Assembly (NCBI RefSeq): GCF_910592395.1
Contig: NC_088313.1
Location: 15,392,437-15,456,436, forward strand
From: Lineus longissimus
Taxonomy: Eukaryota > Nemertea > Pilidiophora > Heteronemertea > Lineidae
Direction of reading: 5' to 3'
Length of the DNA: 64,000 nucleotides
The notes beneath the pieces were generated by a model that saw only the letters and a program-made list of their open reading frames with translations, did not search any database and was not told the DNA's origin. This document shows, one piece after another, positions 49,101-60,500 of the stretch. The position numbers and the translations under genes were made by a program. The number at the start of each line of letters is the position of its first letter. Positions within the stretch are counted from its first letter, which is position 1.

Positions 49101-49834
49101 GCAATACCTTATACCACGTCTGGCAATACCTGATCACCAGTGAGACCCAAGGTTCAACCAAAGGTATTAACCTTCCCCCAGGTTACCTTGGCCCACAACC
49201 AAAGTTTGCCCAACTCGGTTTGGAAACAACTAGCCACTCGGATCCCTACATTACAACTTCACAAGGCGTTGTCACCATCGATCTACGTACCTCTCAACCA
49301 ATCCGCATCACCACACAGCTCCTGTATGCATCAGATGGTGCCAATGACGACATGAGCCAGTACGTCTTACAACAAATGAACGGTGAGATGCTCTCCTTCG
49401 TTTGCAAGCTGCCAAAGGTTGGCGTCTACAAGCTTCAGATTTTCGCTCTCCCATACACTGACCCAAGTGAGAGTCTCCCAGGTGTTTTCAACTTTGTCAT
49501 CGAGACCACTGGCCACGCAGACGACTTGCCGTTCCCGAAACAGTTTGCCCAGTGGAAGGAGGGATGCTTCTTATCCAGCCCACAGGTCGGTCACCTTGAA
49601 AAGAAAACACAAGACAGGAATGGTTCCGTCTTCTTCAACCTGAGCGTACCCAAAGCTGGAGCCGTAGCCGTCGTCGTAGGCGAGGAATGGACCCAGTTGA
49701 ACGACAAGGACGGCAGGTGGGAGGGAAACGTTCCCTTTGCCGAGCATTGGGGCAACGAGAGCAAGGTCTCGCTCTGCGCCAACTATGGTTCAGTTCAGTC
49801 CAGCTACAGCACTCTGCTGGAGTTCAGCATGTAA
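31186..49834 (+). CDS. Two-module KY/hillarin-type transglutaminase-like protein with decapeptide-repeat linker
   Basis: Exons: 31186-31326, 33681-33766, 34066-34206, 34541-35693, 36930-37265, 40005-41543, 46366-46851, 47379-47467, 47588-47728 and 48106-49834; 5841 bp in one frame, 1946 aa. Module 1 (about 40-480) and module 2 (about 1295-1946) each have a helical 'HKNFRDL' start, AGLHC, GFAKG, HSWNAV (His154; His1402) and W-x-L-[IV]-D-x-HW (Asp169; Asp1417), followed by beta-rich repeats ('[11 protein letters not shown]' type). This is the layout of kyphoscoliosis peptidase and leech hillarin. The modules flank a Lys/Pro/Glu-rich linker (508-619), a decapeptide-repeat exon (620-1132) and a Gly/Tyr-rich repeat plus Pro/Gln segment (1133-1294). 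No signal peptide or membrane segment is seen, so a cytoplasmic, cytoskeleton-linked role is likely (family inference). The linker exons are phase 0 and could be alternatively used. Two separate genes remain possible, but nothing in the frame requires it. Confidence 0.88.
31337..31690. mobile_element. piggyBac-type MITE (TTAA target) in KY-like intron 1
   Basis: TTAA at 31337-31340 is followed by AGGGAACTGGAACCGCC. The inverted end GGCGGTTTCAGTTCCCT is followed by TTAA at 31687-31690. The ~350-bp interior is non-coding. Terminal repeats plus a TTAA duplication are the signature of piggyBac-superfamily elements. It sits ten bases after the exon 1 donor. Confidence 0.75.
31691..33680. other. 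Remainder of KY-like intron 1
   Basis: AT-rich intron. Minus-strand open frames at 31861-32266 overlap each other and match nothing I recognise. No further repeat structure seen. Confidence 0.45.
33681..35693 (+). other. Exons of KY-like module 1
   Basis: Exons 33681-33766 (86 bp), 34066-34206 (141 bp) and 34541-35693 (1153 bp) encode the first transglutaminase-like core and two following beta-rich repeats, ending in a Gly/Ser/Thr linker. His154 in HSWNAV and Asp169 in the D-x-HW motif are in place. At the start of the helix that carries the nucleophilic Cys in transglutaminase cores the sequence reads K-G-Thr113-F-A; nearby cysteines are Cys122 and Cys129. Synonymous third positions are GC-rich in the long exon, which also leaves a long open antisense frame. 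Confidence 0.85.
36144..36170 (+). other. Candidate 27-bp microexon of the KY-like gene
   Basis: A pyrimidine-rich tract ending TTCTTAG precedes 27 bases that end at a perfect GTAAGTA donor. The interval is phase 0 and open (VQYKIRTSI), so it could be spliced in between exons 4 and 5 without changing frame. Chance cannot be excluded. Confidence 0.25.
38036..38054. repeat. G homopolymer, 19 bases
   Basis: Uninterrupted run of G following CAGGCAAGAAG...AGGGC; possible assembly-length error and G-quadruplex potential. Confidence 0.9.
38352..38399 (+). other. Candidate 48-bp cassette exon of the KY-like gene
   Basis: Between an acceptor-like GATGTTTTAG and a GTAAGTT donor lie 16 open phase-0 codons ([16 protein letters not shown]), compositionally like the neighbouring linker exons. 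This is a possible alternative exon between exons 5 and 6, with no independent support. Confidence 0.25.
40005..41543 (+). repeat. Decapeptide-repeat exon with 150-bp higher-order units
   Basis: The 1539-bp exon (phase 0 at both ends, 513 codons) is almost entirely 10-residue units. Two kinds alternate: D-P-x-G-x-F-F-K-G-x (for example [10 protein letters not shown]) and D-P-R-Q-G-S-L-K-G-x. From about 40266 to 41250 five decapeptides form a 50-aa (150-bp) unit, marked by DPQGQFFDK near 40280, 40430, 40580, 40730, 40880, 41030 and 41180. Those seven copies are nearly identical in DNA; flanking decapeptides are more diverged. The repeat keeps its frame throughout, and changes between copies are mostly silent or conservative (D/N, E/Q), as expected for a selected coding repeat. 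I recognise no known family for this unit. Confidence 0.9.
43550..43750. repeat. Degenerate TTTGTGGAAAT array
   Basis: About eight copies of TTTGTGGAAAT or close variants, irregularly spaced by 18-40 bp. Upstream, TTTGTGGATG(T/C)TTGAAG is duplicated at about 43165 and 43217. Confidence 0.65.
45440..45495. repeat. Dispersed repeat copy B
   Basis: Diverged copy of the segment at 23451-23510, sharing TTGGTTTGGTTGTGAA and AGCCAGGAATT...AATCCCTGC. Confidence 0.6.
46366..46851 (+). other. Gly/Tyr-rich and Pro/Gln-rich linker exon of the KY-like gene
   Basis: This 162-codon phase-0 exon has no usable start codon of its own. It opens with [11 protein letters not shown] and then carries a 51-bp tandem unit encoding [17 protein letters not shown], about two and a half copies between 46408 and 46570. 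An acidic, Pro- and Gln-rich stretch follows, ending DQHAIE at a GTAAAG donor. It links the decapeptide exon to module 2. The acceptor (TATTTTCCAG) is strong. Confidence 0.85.
47379..49834 (+). other. Exons of KY-like module 2 and C terminus
   Basis: Exons 47379-47467 (89 bp), 47588-47728 (141 bp) and 48106-49834 mirror module 1, with the same phases (0, 2, 2) and an identical 141-bp middle exon length. HSWNAV (His1402) and D-C-HW (Asp1417) are present. Thr1361 sits where the core nucleophile would be expected, with Cys1370 and Cys1377 nearby. This module has more beta-rich repeats after the core than module 1 and ends at TAA 49832-49834. Confidence 0.87.
47896..48010. mobile_element. Degenerate MITE related to 14879-15055
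   Basis: CTATAGAACATCTTTATTAA...GGGACTGAC, a later TATCCTGATTACAGAGGTC and a GATTCTAGACCAA stretch align in order with the left part of the Tc1/mariner-type element in the hexokinase intron. The right end is not preserved. It lies in the KY-like intron before the last exon. Confidence 0.65.
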
Positions 49835-51409
49835 AGGCTTCATTTATCCAACTTTCAAGACACTGCTTTGCTTTTTAGAGACTGGGAAGGTAAAACGAAC
49901 AAATCCTGCGTGGTCTTTCTTCGTCATGTTCTGTTTACATGTAGGTATGAGAAATTCTACATTTTTCTCATCTCGGTTCGAAATTCTGCAAAATTTTAAA
50001 ATTTTAAAATTTGCATTTTGTAGTTTATCCAACAAATTGAAATGTATTGTGATATATCATCCTGCTGTCATAACTTAACTCCACCATCAAACTTCACTTT
50101 GATCAAATGTGTTTAAGAAAGTCTATGACATAATCAAGGGTTAACTGTATGTATTTATGATCAAAACCAACTGTTAAAACAGAGAAGTAAAAACCAAGTT
50201 GAAGTGGAAAAGCCTTCTGATGTATACATTTATTTCATGTAATAGTCGCACAGTGAATAGTCTAATTGTTAGCATGTAACTTCTACATGATTATATAAGG
50301 GTTGTAGGATTTCTATTGACCGAATCTAAATGTTAGTGCATGTATTTGTTGAGCAACCAAACTGTCTGGTAGATTAGACCCATGGTGTGTAGAATGTCCG
50401 CTTTTAATATGGCCCAAGGCTGGAGAATTTAAGCTCTTGAAGAGGATGTCTGTATTTTAACTCTTTGCTCACGCAGGTTTTTGACAATTGCCCAAATGAC
50501 ACCATCTCATTCTCATTCTGAATTTAGTGATTTCTAACCTCCTCTTGCGCAGTTTTAAACGACTGTTACGCACTTACAGTAACCTTCTTGATGTCAGCTC
50601 TCTATCTTGGCTGATTTGGGTTTAAAGTCTTCTTCCTTGTCCCATGGTGCAGTGAGCTATGCCTGCTGTAGACTCGAGTGTTGTGTTCATGGGATGATGT
50701 GCTGTAGCATGCCTGAATCTGATGTATTCTTCTTAACCATTTCATTTTGTCCTTAGCTAAACTCCTGTGGTTGATATACAGTTTTGAATACGTCCTTGCC
50801 AGCGTTGTTAGGTTCTTCAATACTATTCTTGATAAAGCCGAGTGCTAGAATAATTGTATTTTCCCGGACAACTTAAATTTCTTATATTTTCTGATATTGA
50901 TATGTATTATGTTCATGATGAAATGTACAAGAAGAAACCTGTGTTACAGAAGAAAGTACAAATTGTATTGAAGTAAATTTCATTTGTAAATTGAAATCTC
51001 GGTAATTGTCCATCCATTATGTCCAGTAATTCAAAAACTGTGATCTGTGCAGAAGCTTGCGTTATTTTAAACGAAGAAGTTGTTCCCAAAACAAGATAAA
51101 TCAACTGTTAATCAATGGTCTGTTTTGTTTACTGCAGTGCAGAACGTCAATGTTGTTACGCAAATATCTCAATGTTTATTCCCTTTTGATGCTAATATTG
51201 ACTGATTTTCTATAAATTGTTTTTTTACACATATCCTCAATATTTCAAAATCTGACAGTTTTTCATGTTATAACTTTCAAGGTTAATTTTCCTAGCTTAA
51301 CTCAATCATGTATTACAACTATCTTGAAATATGGTTGTCAATTTGTTGCCCTGGCATACATGATCATGGAAATCATTCTACTGTCCTTTCTGTTTTAATG
51401 TCACAGCTT

Positions 51410-51426
51410 AATAAAAGCTTAATAAA
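51410..51426 (+). terminator. Poly(A) signals for the KY-like gene
   Basis: Two AATAAA hexamers (51410-51415 and 51421-51426), followed by a T-rich stretch, lie about 1.6 kb after the stop codon. The intervening AT-rich sequence has no convincing coding frame and reads as a long 3'UTR. Confidence 0.5.
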
Positions 51427-54400
51427 TCTTGTTTAAACCAAATACCATCTTGATTTTGCTTGTTGGCTATTGTGGGAATTGTCCGCTGTGGTATTTCTGT
51501 TTCACACCTGTATCACACTCTCCAAGGTCTCAACACTAGTGGAGGCGACAGAGACAATGCCTGTGCTGCCTTCCTGTTTTGCCTCATAGCCCCCATTTCA
51601 GACTTGCCTAAAAGCCAAAGTGGCCTTTCTGGATTGCATTGGGGCCCTTTCTAATTACAGTCGGCATTTTGCTTGGGTGCCCTTGTCATGATGGCACTTT
51701 ACAAGACACTTTGCCCATTTTTGTGGAGGTTTTGCTGTGCCTTCAAATATGTTGAGCACTTGGCGTAACAGCATCACAATGTGATGTTTGGGAAGGTCTG
51801 TCAAGGACAATTATGATGCAAGATCATGGCTGAACTGGACCACTGGGGTCTTGTCCCATGCTCGGTACTGCTGGCAATGAGGGACAACCATTGTATAGTC
51901 ACAACCTATTTTTAATGAAGACAATGCCTCAATCTACTTCTGGGAGAGTTGGACATGGTACACCACAACTGTCATCACTTACGAATGCGCACACCAGCCC
52001 GACCCCTGTAGAATGCTAACGGTCTGTTTAGATCACCGGCCCCGACCACCGGCAGCCGAGACAGCTCCTATCCGATTTCACAGCTTCTCTTTTGTTGACG
52101 AAAATGGACCCGCCCAATGCGGACGGGGATTGTCACAGAACTAAAAAAACGGGGTTATTGCAAAATTTATTCCGAAGATATAAGTCCATAGTCAGTTTTA
52201 GGATATCAAAAAGTGGGTTTGTGAGGCAAAAAGACATTTTTGCGGCACCGGTTGGTTTGTTGACCCAACACCCCGCCAAAAAATGTTGAGGACCCAGGTA
52301 TTTTTGGGATAAATTACGTCATTACCCATCACCCATCAAATCACGTACCCTCCCCCCGCAACGTGAAGGGATGCACGTGGCTGCAGACGATCGGCATTTC
52401 GCAAAGTTTTGACATTTCGTGATAATTTTCTGCCATAAAAGACAGCTTTTGTTGGGTAAGTAACAGAAATCTTATGTCAGAGTTCTTCGTTATGATCTCG
52501 TGATCATAATGGACCAATTTATTTTGATTGTAGTCAGCATATTCAGTATTTTTCAGTCGGTGAAGTTAGCGCGGTGTTTTCCTCCAAATTTTCAAAGCGG
52601 AAAAATGCTTCGATGCTCGGAGAAAAAAAATGTCTTGAAAGACCAATCAAATCCTTCATCATCCTTGTGAATATGCATCAATATTGCAGTTTTTAAGGTT
52701 GTATGTGAATCTCTACATCTATAGACACGAATGATGTGAACAAATAGCAGTCTTTTAGTGCGATGAAAGGGATTTTGAAAACGGAACTTCGACGAACGCA
52801 GAGCACATGGATTGGAGAATACATTGTTTCACGCGACTTGGTCGCACGGTCGTGATGATTTTCTGGGCCGTTTTCAATCATGAATTTTCGCCGTCTGACA
52901 GCTTGAAATTTAAAAACTAGTGAACAGAACTTGCTATTCGTCATTGTAAGCCCTTCCTTTTGGTTTTCTGGTTGAATTCGGCGATTAACAACGAATTTTC
53001 CTCCACTTAGTTTTCCTCGGGCAAAATGGAAAAAAATGGTTGTCATGAAAATGCCCTACACCCTCAGTGTATTAAATGCTCAGTAAATAGTGCAGTGCCA
53101 TTGGCATAAAGTTGAAATCCGCATTTCTGTTCTGTTTTTGGGCGATTTTGAGACGAAAAGGTAGGTGTGGTAAGTTTGAAATTTGCAGGTGAAATGCTGA
53201 ACATTTTGCTACGACTATGTATGAGAGCCTGTTGCCCGGGCAATGCATATTTACCCCCTTGTTTATATAGTTTTCTGGGAGGAACCCCAGACACCCCATT
53301 GCCAGACTTTTGTATTCGGTTAAGTTAAGGAGTTGCCACCTGGTTGGTCATCTTTAATTGCTTTCAACCAGAAAAATAAAATGGAGCTGGGGCATGGTAA
53401 TGTTTTCTCTCTAGATTCAACATGCTGTGGTCTTGGGGGGAAAAAAATTACTGAGCTTTCTCTGATAGATCTTTTTCCCTGGGGGTCTGAAAAGGGGTTT
53501 TTGGGGTGAAACATCAGCCCTCAAAGCAGAAAGGTGTCTCATATGTTATCTCTTTAGCTTTGAGACAAGTCAAGAAGCTGAAAAGGTCTGGGATGTAACA
53601 AGAGTAGCAATTGTAATGTTTTCTGAGTTTTCTGCCTTCTTGATTTTAGCAGTGAAACAACCAACCCTGTTGATGCCATATGTCGCCTGAAAGCACAGAT
53701 GCTGGGGAAGCTTTGCCCAGAGGAAGGAGGTTGGTTCCAGTAGGAAATAAAAGGCTTTTCTTGTAAGTTTTAGAAAAGGTATTCAGAGTTGTAAGTGTAA
53801 GATGAACCTGAATATTTTTGATATCTCAATACTCGGGTATCTCACGGAGTAATGCTTTCGATTTCAGTTGATAGATGGTAGTCTGATAGAAGTTGATTTT
53901 GCCAAATGTGTGGTTTATCGGTTTCTTGCACGCATGCCTCCAATTGACTTTGACTGGACGCGCTCTAGATAATCTCCTTAGGTGCTGATCCAAGATTTCA
54001 AACAGGAAGGGGCACTGTAACTGCTGTTGCATATATAGATATTAGTTGATCTGTTGAGGCACTTCTTAAATTTTCTAACACCTCGCGTCTTGGTAGAAAA
54101 AGGCATTCAAATCAAAAGTAAAGTACTATTGTCTCTTCCAGCACTTCGACCTTACCCGCAAACGACAGGTACTTGAAGCTGGTAGAGCATCGTGACTTCT
54201 CGCGTAAACAGTCTGGGCATGGACGTGGATCACATTGACCATTGGGATCAGCTGAACAAGATAGGACCCCTACTACTACGACATGAAAAGACATCTATGC
54301 TTGATGATCAAGAAAAAGCGTGAGATATTCTTTTAGTGAACAAATGGAAAGTCATAGAGGTTGCATGGTGTTCCTGCAGGCGTCAAGAACTAGAATCACT

Positions 54401-56040
54401 TGATGACACAGTTGCACCACATCTTACTTTGTCCTCCTTGGCTCATAGTTGTTAAGTGTCTTTTAGTGGCTCTCATTAGGACAAGACACATGTGGGACCC
54501 CCTGATAGAAAGAGTGTTCTGCTAACACTAACAGAATTATCTGTAAAAGGAAAAGGTTCCAATGTATTGAGTGGCATTCTTGTATTTTTCTTCAGGGGAC
54601 TTGATCAAAATTTACTTGCATCCCCTTTAATATATAAAATACATTGTAAAATAGCTGCAAGTGCACTTTGCAGTAAATTTAGCTTAATTTCTCTGTCTTT
54701 TACCCAGAATCAGTCCTTTTCATTATTTCAGCTTTGGTGAACCCTGTTAGGTCCTCAGATGTTACAATTATGTACAGGAGGTCATGAGTTTGAAGAATGT
54801 GGAAAAGGACATCACCAAAAGTACCTGGACATCTACTTTTTTCAGCCGAGAGTTGCTTCTTTTCGATGTAGGCCTAATAGTCAAAGGGTTATACTTAATT
54901 TCTGCAAGACAATTGAGTATTCCTAAGCGACTCAAGAAAACATTTATCCTGCTAGATGCATAGAAGGAATGCAGTTATATTTCTTGTTAGTTTGTTTTGA
55001 GAGTTAGTTTTCATGTTAAAGGATACAGACACAAATGTGAATCAGCAGTGAAGGTCCTTCTGAAGCGAGGAACCAATAACGTCTCGGTATTGCAGCCACT
55101 GCAGATGAGGTAGTATAGTTACCTTCATGTAGTTTTTAAAATCCATTCTTTGGAGCAGTACAGTTGTAAGATAAATCCTGTTTGTAATTTTATAAATTAG
55201 TTGCTCATTAAGGGCTTACGAAGGTTTTCGATGCCTTGCTGGCATATCTGCATACCAGTAAATATGTGCAGATTCATTTCTTGCTTTGAAGCAATATTGT
55301 AGTAATTATGTGCAGACTTGGCTCTTGCAGAGATTGTAGGACTGTCCATTGAATGTAACAAAAATAATCGATGCCTATTTACAAATGAAATGAAGAGTCT
55401 GCATTTTGGTGCAACTCCATATAACTGTCAGGTGATTTCGCTCTGAACTTGTGACACTCTGATCGGTCTGAAATAATCATTATCTCGCCCCTCTGGGAAA
55501 AATTTGCAGCCAGATTGCACCATTTCTTGTTACCGTCTGAGAGATGGCGATGTCAAGGGCGCATGACGGTGGTTAAATCTATTGCGAATGGACAGCACAA
55601 TTGGGTGTAGGATATTCTGAAACCATTGCACACTCCTGAATCTGCGGTGGGTTGGTACCCCACGCTACGTAAGGAGTAGGTTGACGGGTAAAACTTGGTC
55701 CACGTGAATAGGTCGTGCCTTAAAAATGATGAGAAGTTGCGAATTGACGCCCTGTGAAGTGTCCTTCGACCAGCTAGTGCTAATCCGGTCACTGTCTCCA
55801 GGTCACCATGCCTCGGTCAATGAGCGGGCGAAGCACCCAATGGCTCCGTCAGGAGTACATCGTCAACTTCAGCCCGTAGTCAAACCGGTACGCGCACAAA
55901 TATCTTAGTTGAGAGTGGGGGACATAAGTAAAGTGCTTCTCATCGGGGTAATACAGTACCACTGTATACAATGACCCCATTTTTTGGTTGGATTCATTTC
56001 CGCTGAGGAGTGGTCGATAATGAGAATTTCAGGCCAGTCT

Positions 56041-57030
56041 GATTATCACTAGTACAGAGGGCAATTATCTAATAGTTATGAGGCTTTGCCTCAAACTGTA
56101 TACTCTTTCATGTCAATTGTAAATTAGTGTTGCTTGTTACATGTCACATTCAATGGCTCATTTTAGGATAGTTTCTGTGATTCTACTTTATACCATAGAG
56201 CAGGCCCATTTTAGCCTATGACTGTCTAGTTTGTGCTCTGTAGTATGTGATTTGAAAAGTTGTAAATCTGGTTATTAGAGTTAAGATTTTACAATGGAAT
56301 ATCCACGGGATACCCTAATCTGAGAGCCAAGAGCCAAGACTCTGTTAAAGAGCCAATTAAGTGCTGCCAGGAGAGCCACGAGCCAAAGAAAAAGTATAGG
56401 CTTGAATGAATATAATTATTATCTTTGGGAATCCTAAGCCTACAGGTACCCTACTTGATAAAAAATAAATTTATTTTGTAACCGTTTTTGGCATGGTAAG
56501 ACATCGCCGCTATTGTTAACAGTCTTCCATGCCAAGATTTTTTATCATACTGTTGTTACGCCGTCTATACAATACGGCGGGTACAGTGTACATTGAGTCT
56601 GCACTTCATACACTGCGTACAGTCACACTTGTTTGTCATTCCTTGTTTGTCATTCATGTAGCCTTGCGCAAATAGTGCAATCAAAATTGTTTTTAAAAGG
56701 CATGATATTGCTCAAATTTGTAAATTCTTAATTGAAATCTGCCAATTCAAGCAATGAGATAGCGCAGTGATACACTTTCACTATATGGTCGATTGTCACC
56801 AGTTCAGAGGGCGATTACCTGTGGCATTCCGTCAAACGGTTAACTTTTTCACATCCTTTGTAAATTAGTGTTGCTTGTTACATGTCACATTCAATGGCTC
56901 ATTTGAGGATAGTTTCTGTGATTCTATTTTACCATGAGCAGGCCCTTTCAGGCCCACAACTGTGCAGTTCTAGCGCTGTATGTGATTAAAAATGTTGTGC
57001 CTTGTTAATATTTGTGAATTTAGTTATTAG
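56041..57030. repeat. Diverged direct duplication, ~240-bp units
   Basis: 56041-56282 and about 56791-57030 share long blocks, including TGTAAATTAGTGTTGCTTG and GTCACATTCAATGGCTCATT, in the same order and spacing about 750 bp apart. Confidence 0.8.
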
Positions 57031-57301
57031 AAAAAAAACTGAGATAAGGTGCTGCTACTTTGTTTTTTCTCATTGTAAGGCAAAAACACTTTGGAATGGA
57101 GCTGCAGAATAAATAAGATAATAAGCAGATAAATGCTTTGACTGCCAGTGCTCTACTGCGTTTTATGAATCTTCAATGTTATTATACCTAAAAAAGATGC
57201 TCCACTCCTGTGTTGTTGAAGCATAGGTGTCTTCCAAAATAAACTACTCTGAAGTTGGGGCACCTCAGAATTGAGACGTGATTAATCAGATAGTCTATAA
57301 T

Positions 57302-57517
57302 CCAGCCCAGAATTTTCCTTGCTCTTCTGGCATGGCGGGGACAATGTCACAACCTGTGATCAAAGCCGATCAATCATATGTAGATAAGTTAAGGAATTGC
57401 GACTTCGTCCCAGCCCAGAATTTACATTGCTCTGGTGGCATTGTGAAGACAATGTCACAACCTGTGATCAACATTGATCAATTGTATGGAGATTAGTTTT
57501 GGGATGGTGACTTCGCC
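57302..57517. repeat. 108-bp tandem duplication
   Basis: Two units starting CCAGCCCAGAATTT at 57302 and 57410, both containing ACAATGTCACAACCTGTGAT. The period is exactly 108 bp, divisible by three, so a 72-codon frame stays open across both. Confidence 0.85.
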
Positions 57518-60500
57518 CAGCTGTGAGTGTAGTCCGCACTATTTGAGCTGAACTTTGCAATCGTACAAAAGCACATGCCGACTTAAGGTAAAGACCAATG
57601 CCAACTAATGGCACTTGTGATGTTTTACCTGATGGATTAGCTATAGGCGTGATGGAGGTTCACCAGGCAAAAAATTTTCAGTTCGTTGTGAAACAACACT
57701 AAAAATCCAGACCATTCGTGTTTTCTCTGATCTTCCTGCTCTGTCAATTTGAGAGAGGACAGATAAAAGGGTACACCAGAAGGTCTTCAGCCAACCCAAA
57801 TTGAGCACCAGCTGATACTGTGTTCTCACTTGCGATCTTGTCTGAGAGAAGTAGGCCACACCAGGCTTCAATCGTTGCCTATCAATTGTACTTTAAAAGT
57901 ACGTTCCTTTTTCACATCTTTGGAGCACAGAAGCCAATCGTGGAAGAATGTCCTGGTTCTAAGGAGGATGCTGCATCACTCAATACAGCATTTCTTGACA
58001 GACATTATAGTAGAGGGGGAGGGCTTGTCTGCTGTACCCCAATAGTGACCTCACAGTTGTTATAGCTTCGAGTACCACACTCCCTATCCTATTGAAGACA
58101 ATGTTTCAAGAAGTTTGCCCGCACAGCAAGATGCTGAAATACTCAACTGGGCAGAGGCAAATGGATGAAACATGTCCAATTTAATGGTGCAGTTTGTGAT
58201 ATGTCTCCAAGTCATGTGTTAATTCTTATGTGTCATGTGGTCACAATTGGGAGGATCAAGACATGAATTAGTCTTGTAATCGTGCTCTCCCAAGCTGTTT
58301 TCGCTAATGGTCTCTAATCGAAGAGTCATATTATCGTACTATGTCCAAATTTTATTTTCGTACCAAATATTTTCATACACATTAACATGAGGTGTGGGGT
58401 GGGATACACATGAAACATAATGTACATACACTTGCTTATCTGGCACAATGAGATAATGAACTAGTGATTGACACTTAACCCTTAAAGGCAAGACTGTTAG
58501 TGTCTTTGAGCCCTGTGGAAATGATCGACTTCTGTCACCGCCTCTTGTAATTATAATCACTTCTATGTCCAACAACTAGGCCTCTGGTCTGTGGGTAAAA
58601 CTGGTGATTGTTGAGTTTGATACAGATTGCGGGTCACTGGGATCACTGATTCATGTTGCAGGCACCTACGATGACACCTGCAAATGAGCATGATCACGAT
58701 TGCGAGTCGCAACATTTAAATCGCTTATTTGTGATCCATCACACTGAGGGGCATATGGAGTTATCCACATGTTCAAATAGCATAGGTCATAAGCTACATT
58801 TTGATTCCCTTCTTTAGTGTGAAGTGTCACATATTGGTAAACTTGTTTATGTTGAGAAGGAGATTCTGAATAGGCTATAATTCCAGGTATACAAACATAG
58901 GCAGTCAAGGGTTAACGTGTCAATCTGAAAACCAACCCATGAACTTGAGGGCGAGAGGAAAAATTGTGATCTGCACATGATAATACAATCCCTAACCAAA
59001 CTTTCCATTCTTAAATAAAACACAGTGGATTGCTAACACTAACATACTGGAGTATATTAATGAAATCAGCAGTTTGTAACAGGCATTACCTCCTATACCT
59101 CATAAGGATGTATGGGGTTGTAGGCCCATTGTATACTGCCTTTTATAAACTGTTGATGAAATTCATTCACCCTACATGTTCGATGCCAGGTATATGTGGT
59201 CAGTGGTCACTAAACCTCTTGGCATCCACCATGTAAAGTTTCATAATAAATGTACCAACATACACATGATAAATATTTCAATAAATGTATATTCCCTGAT
59301 CGTATAGCCAGATATTGTAAATACACTGAGAACAAGTCTATACACCTCTTTATTTAAACACCTCAAAAATATAGTCGCCCCAAGAAAACAAACTGAAATA
59401 TATTTGAATACCCCTATGTCAATCAGTTTCCTGAATTCTTTGGTTGGGGTGGCATAGTCAAGTAGTTTATCAGACTTGTAATATGAACATATTGGGTTCA
59501 ATATTGCAGATGGACACATTGCTTGTGACCTTTGGGACAAGTCACTTCAGCTTGACTGCCATATGTCCTCGCATTTCTGCCAGGGCAGAAGCTGTCCAAG
59601 TTAGAAACATGAGCAGACTGTGATGGACACCTACGCAACGAACGAACCCCAAAGTATTTAGGAGTGCCTTCCAAGCCTTTCACCCCTCAATTCCACCAGC
59701 TTACAAAGGATTCCGGTGAGTCTGTTGGCCTGTTACCAGTATATCAATTTGAATCACCAGACTAAGAATGAAGATTTATAAGTAGCTACCGGTTATTTCC
59801 TATTGAAAATATATAGTCACTTCACATGATATACATGTACAATATCCAGGTTAATAGTTCCACTGTCCCATGTGATGAACAACCATCTAAAATACACAAA
59901 CTAATATGTATAATATGGTATATCATATTCTAAAATATATGCTTTGAAAATGACTTTTGTCATTTACTGAGTATTACTCCATCTTTATAAAATAAAACAA
60001 TAGTTGGCACTGATCTGAAATTAGTATGTGTTTTGTTATCAAACCGCGATGCAAACATGTGCTTTCCCATGCTGTGACCTGCAGTCATGATCAGATGCAA
60101 CAAGAATATCATGCTTGTCGTCATCATCGCAGTGATAATTGTTGCAGATTGCAGTGACAAAATAACTTGTTTGCAAGGCACTTTAGTTGCAGAATGTCTA
60201 CATCCATGAAAAAGATGAAAGAGGAAAAAGCATTTCTTTTCAATTGGGAAGGCTTATTCGGTCAATCTATGGTCCATTCATAAATGTCTTGTTCACATTA
60301 TTTGGGGCTCTAGAGCTCAAACTACTGGCTAGGTTTCTTTCAATTTTGTTTTTTATTGATCTTAGCTTGGTGAAGTCTAATGGTCATTTGGGGTGGTCTC
60401 CTGGGCAGGTCGGCCACAATAAACAAACCCATCCTCTAAAGACCTACTTATTCTGAGAGGTCACAATAACTTTTCTGTAAAATTGAAAAGATACAAGCAT

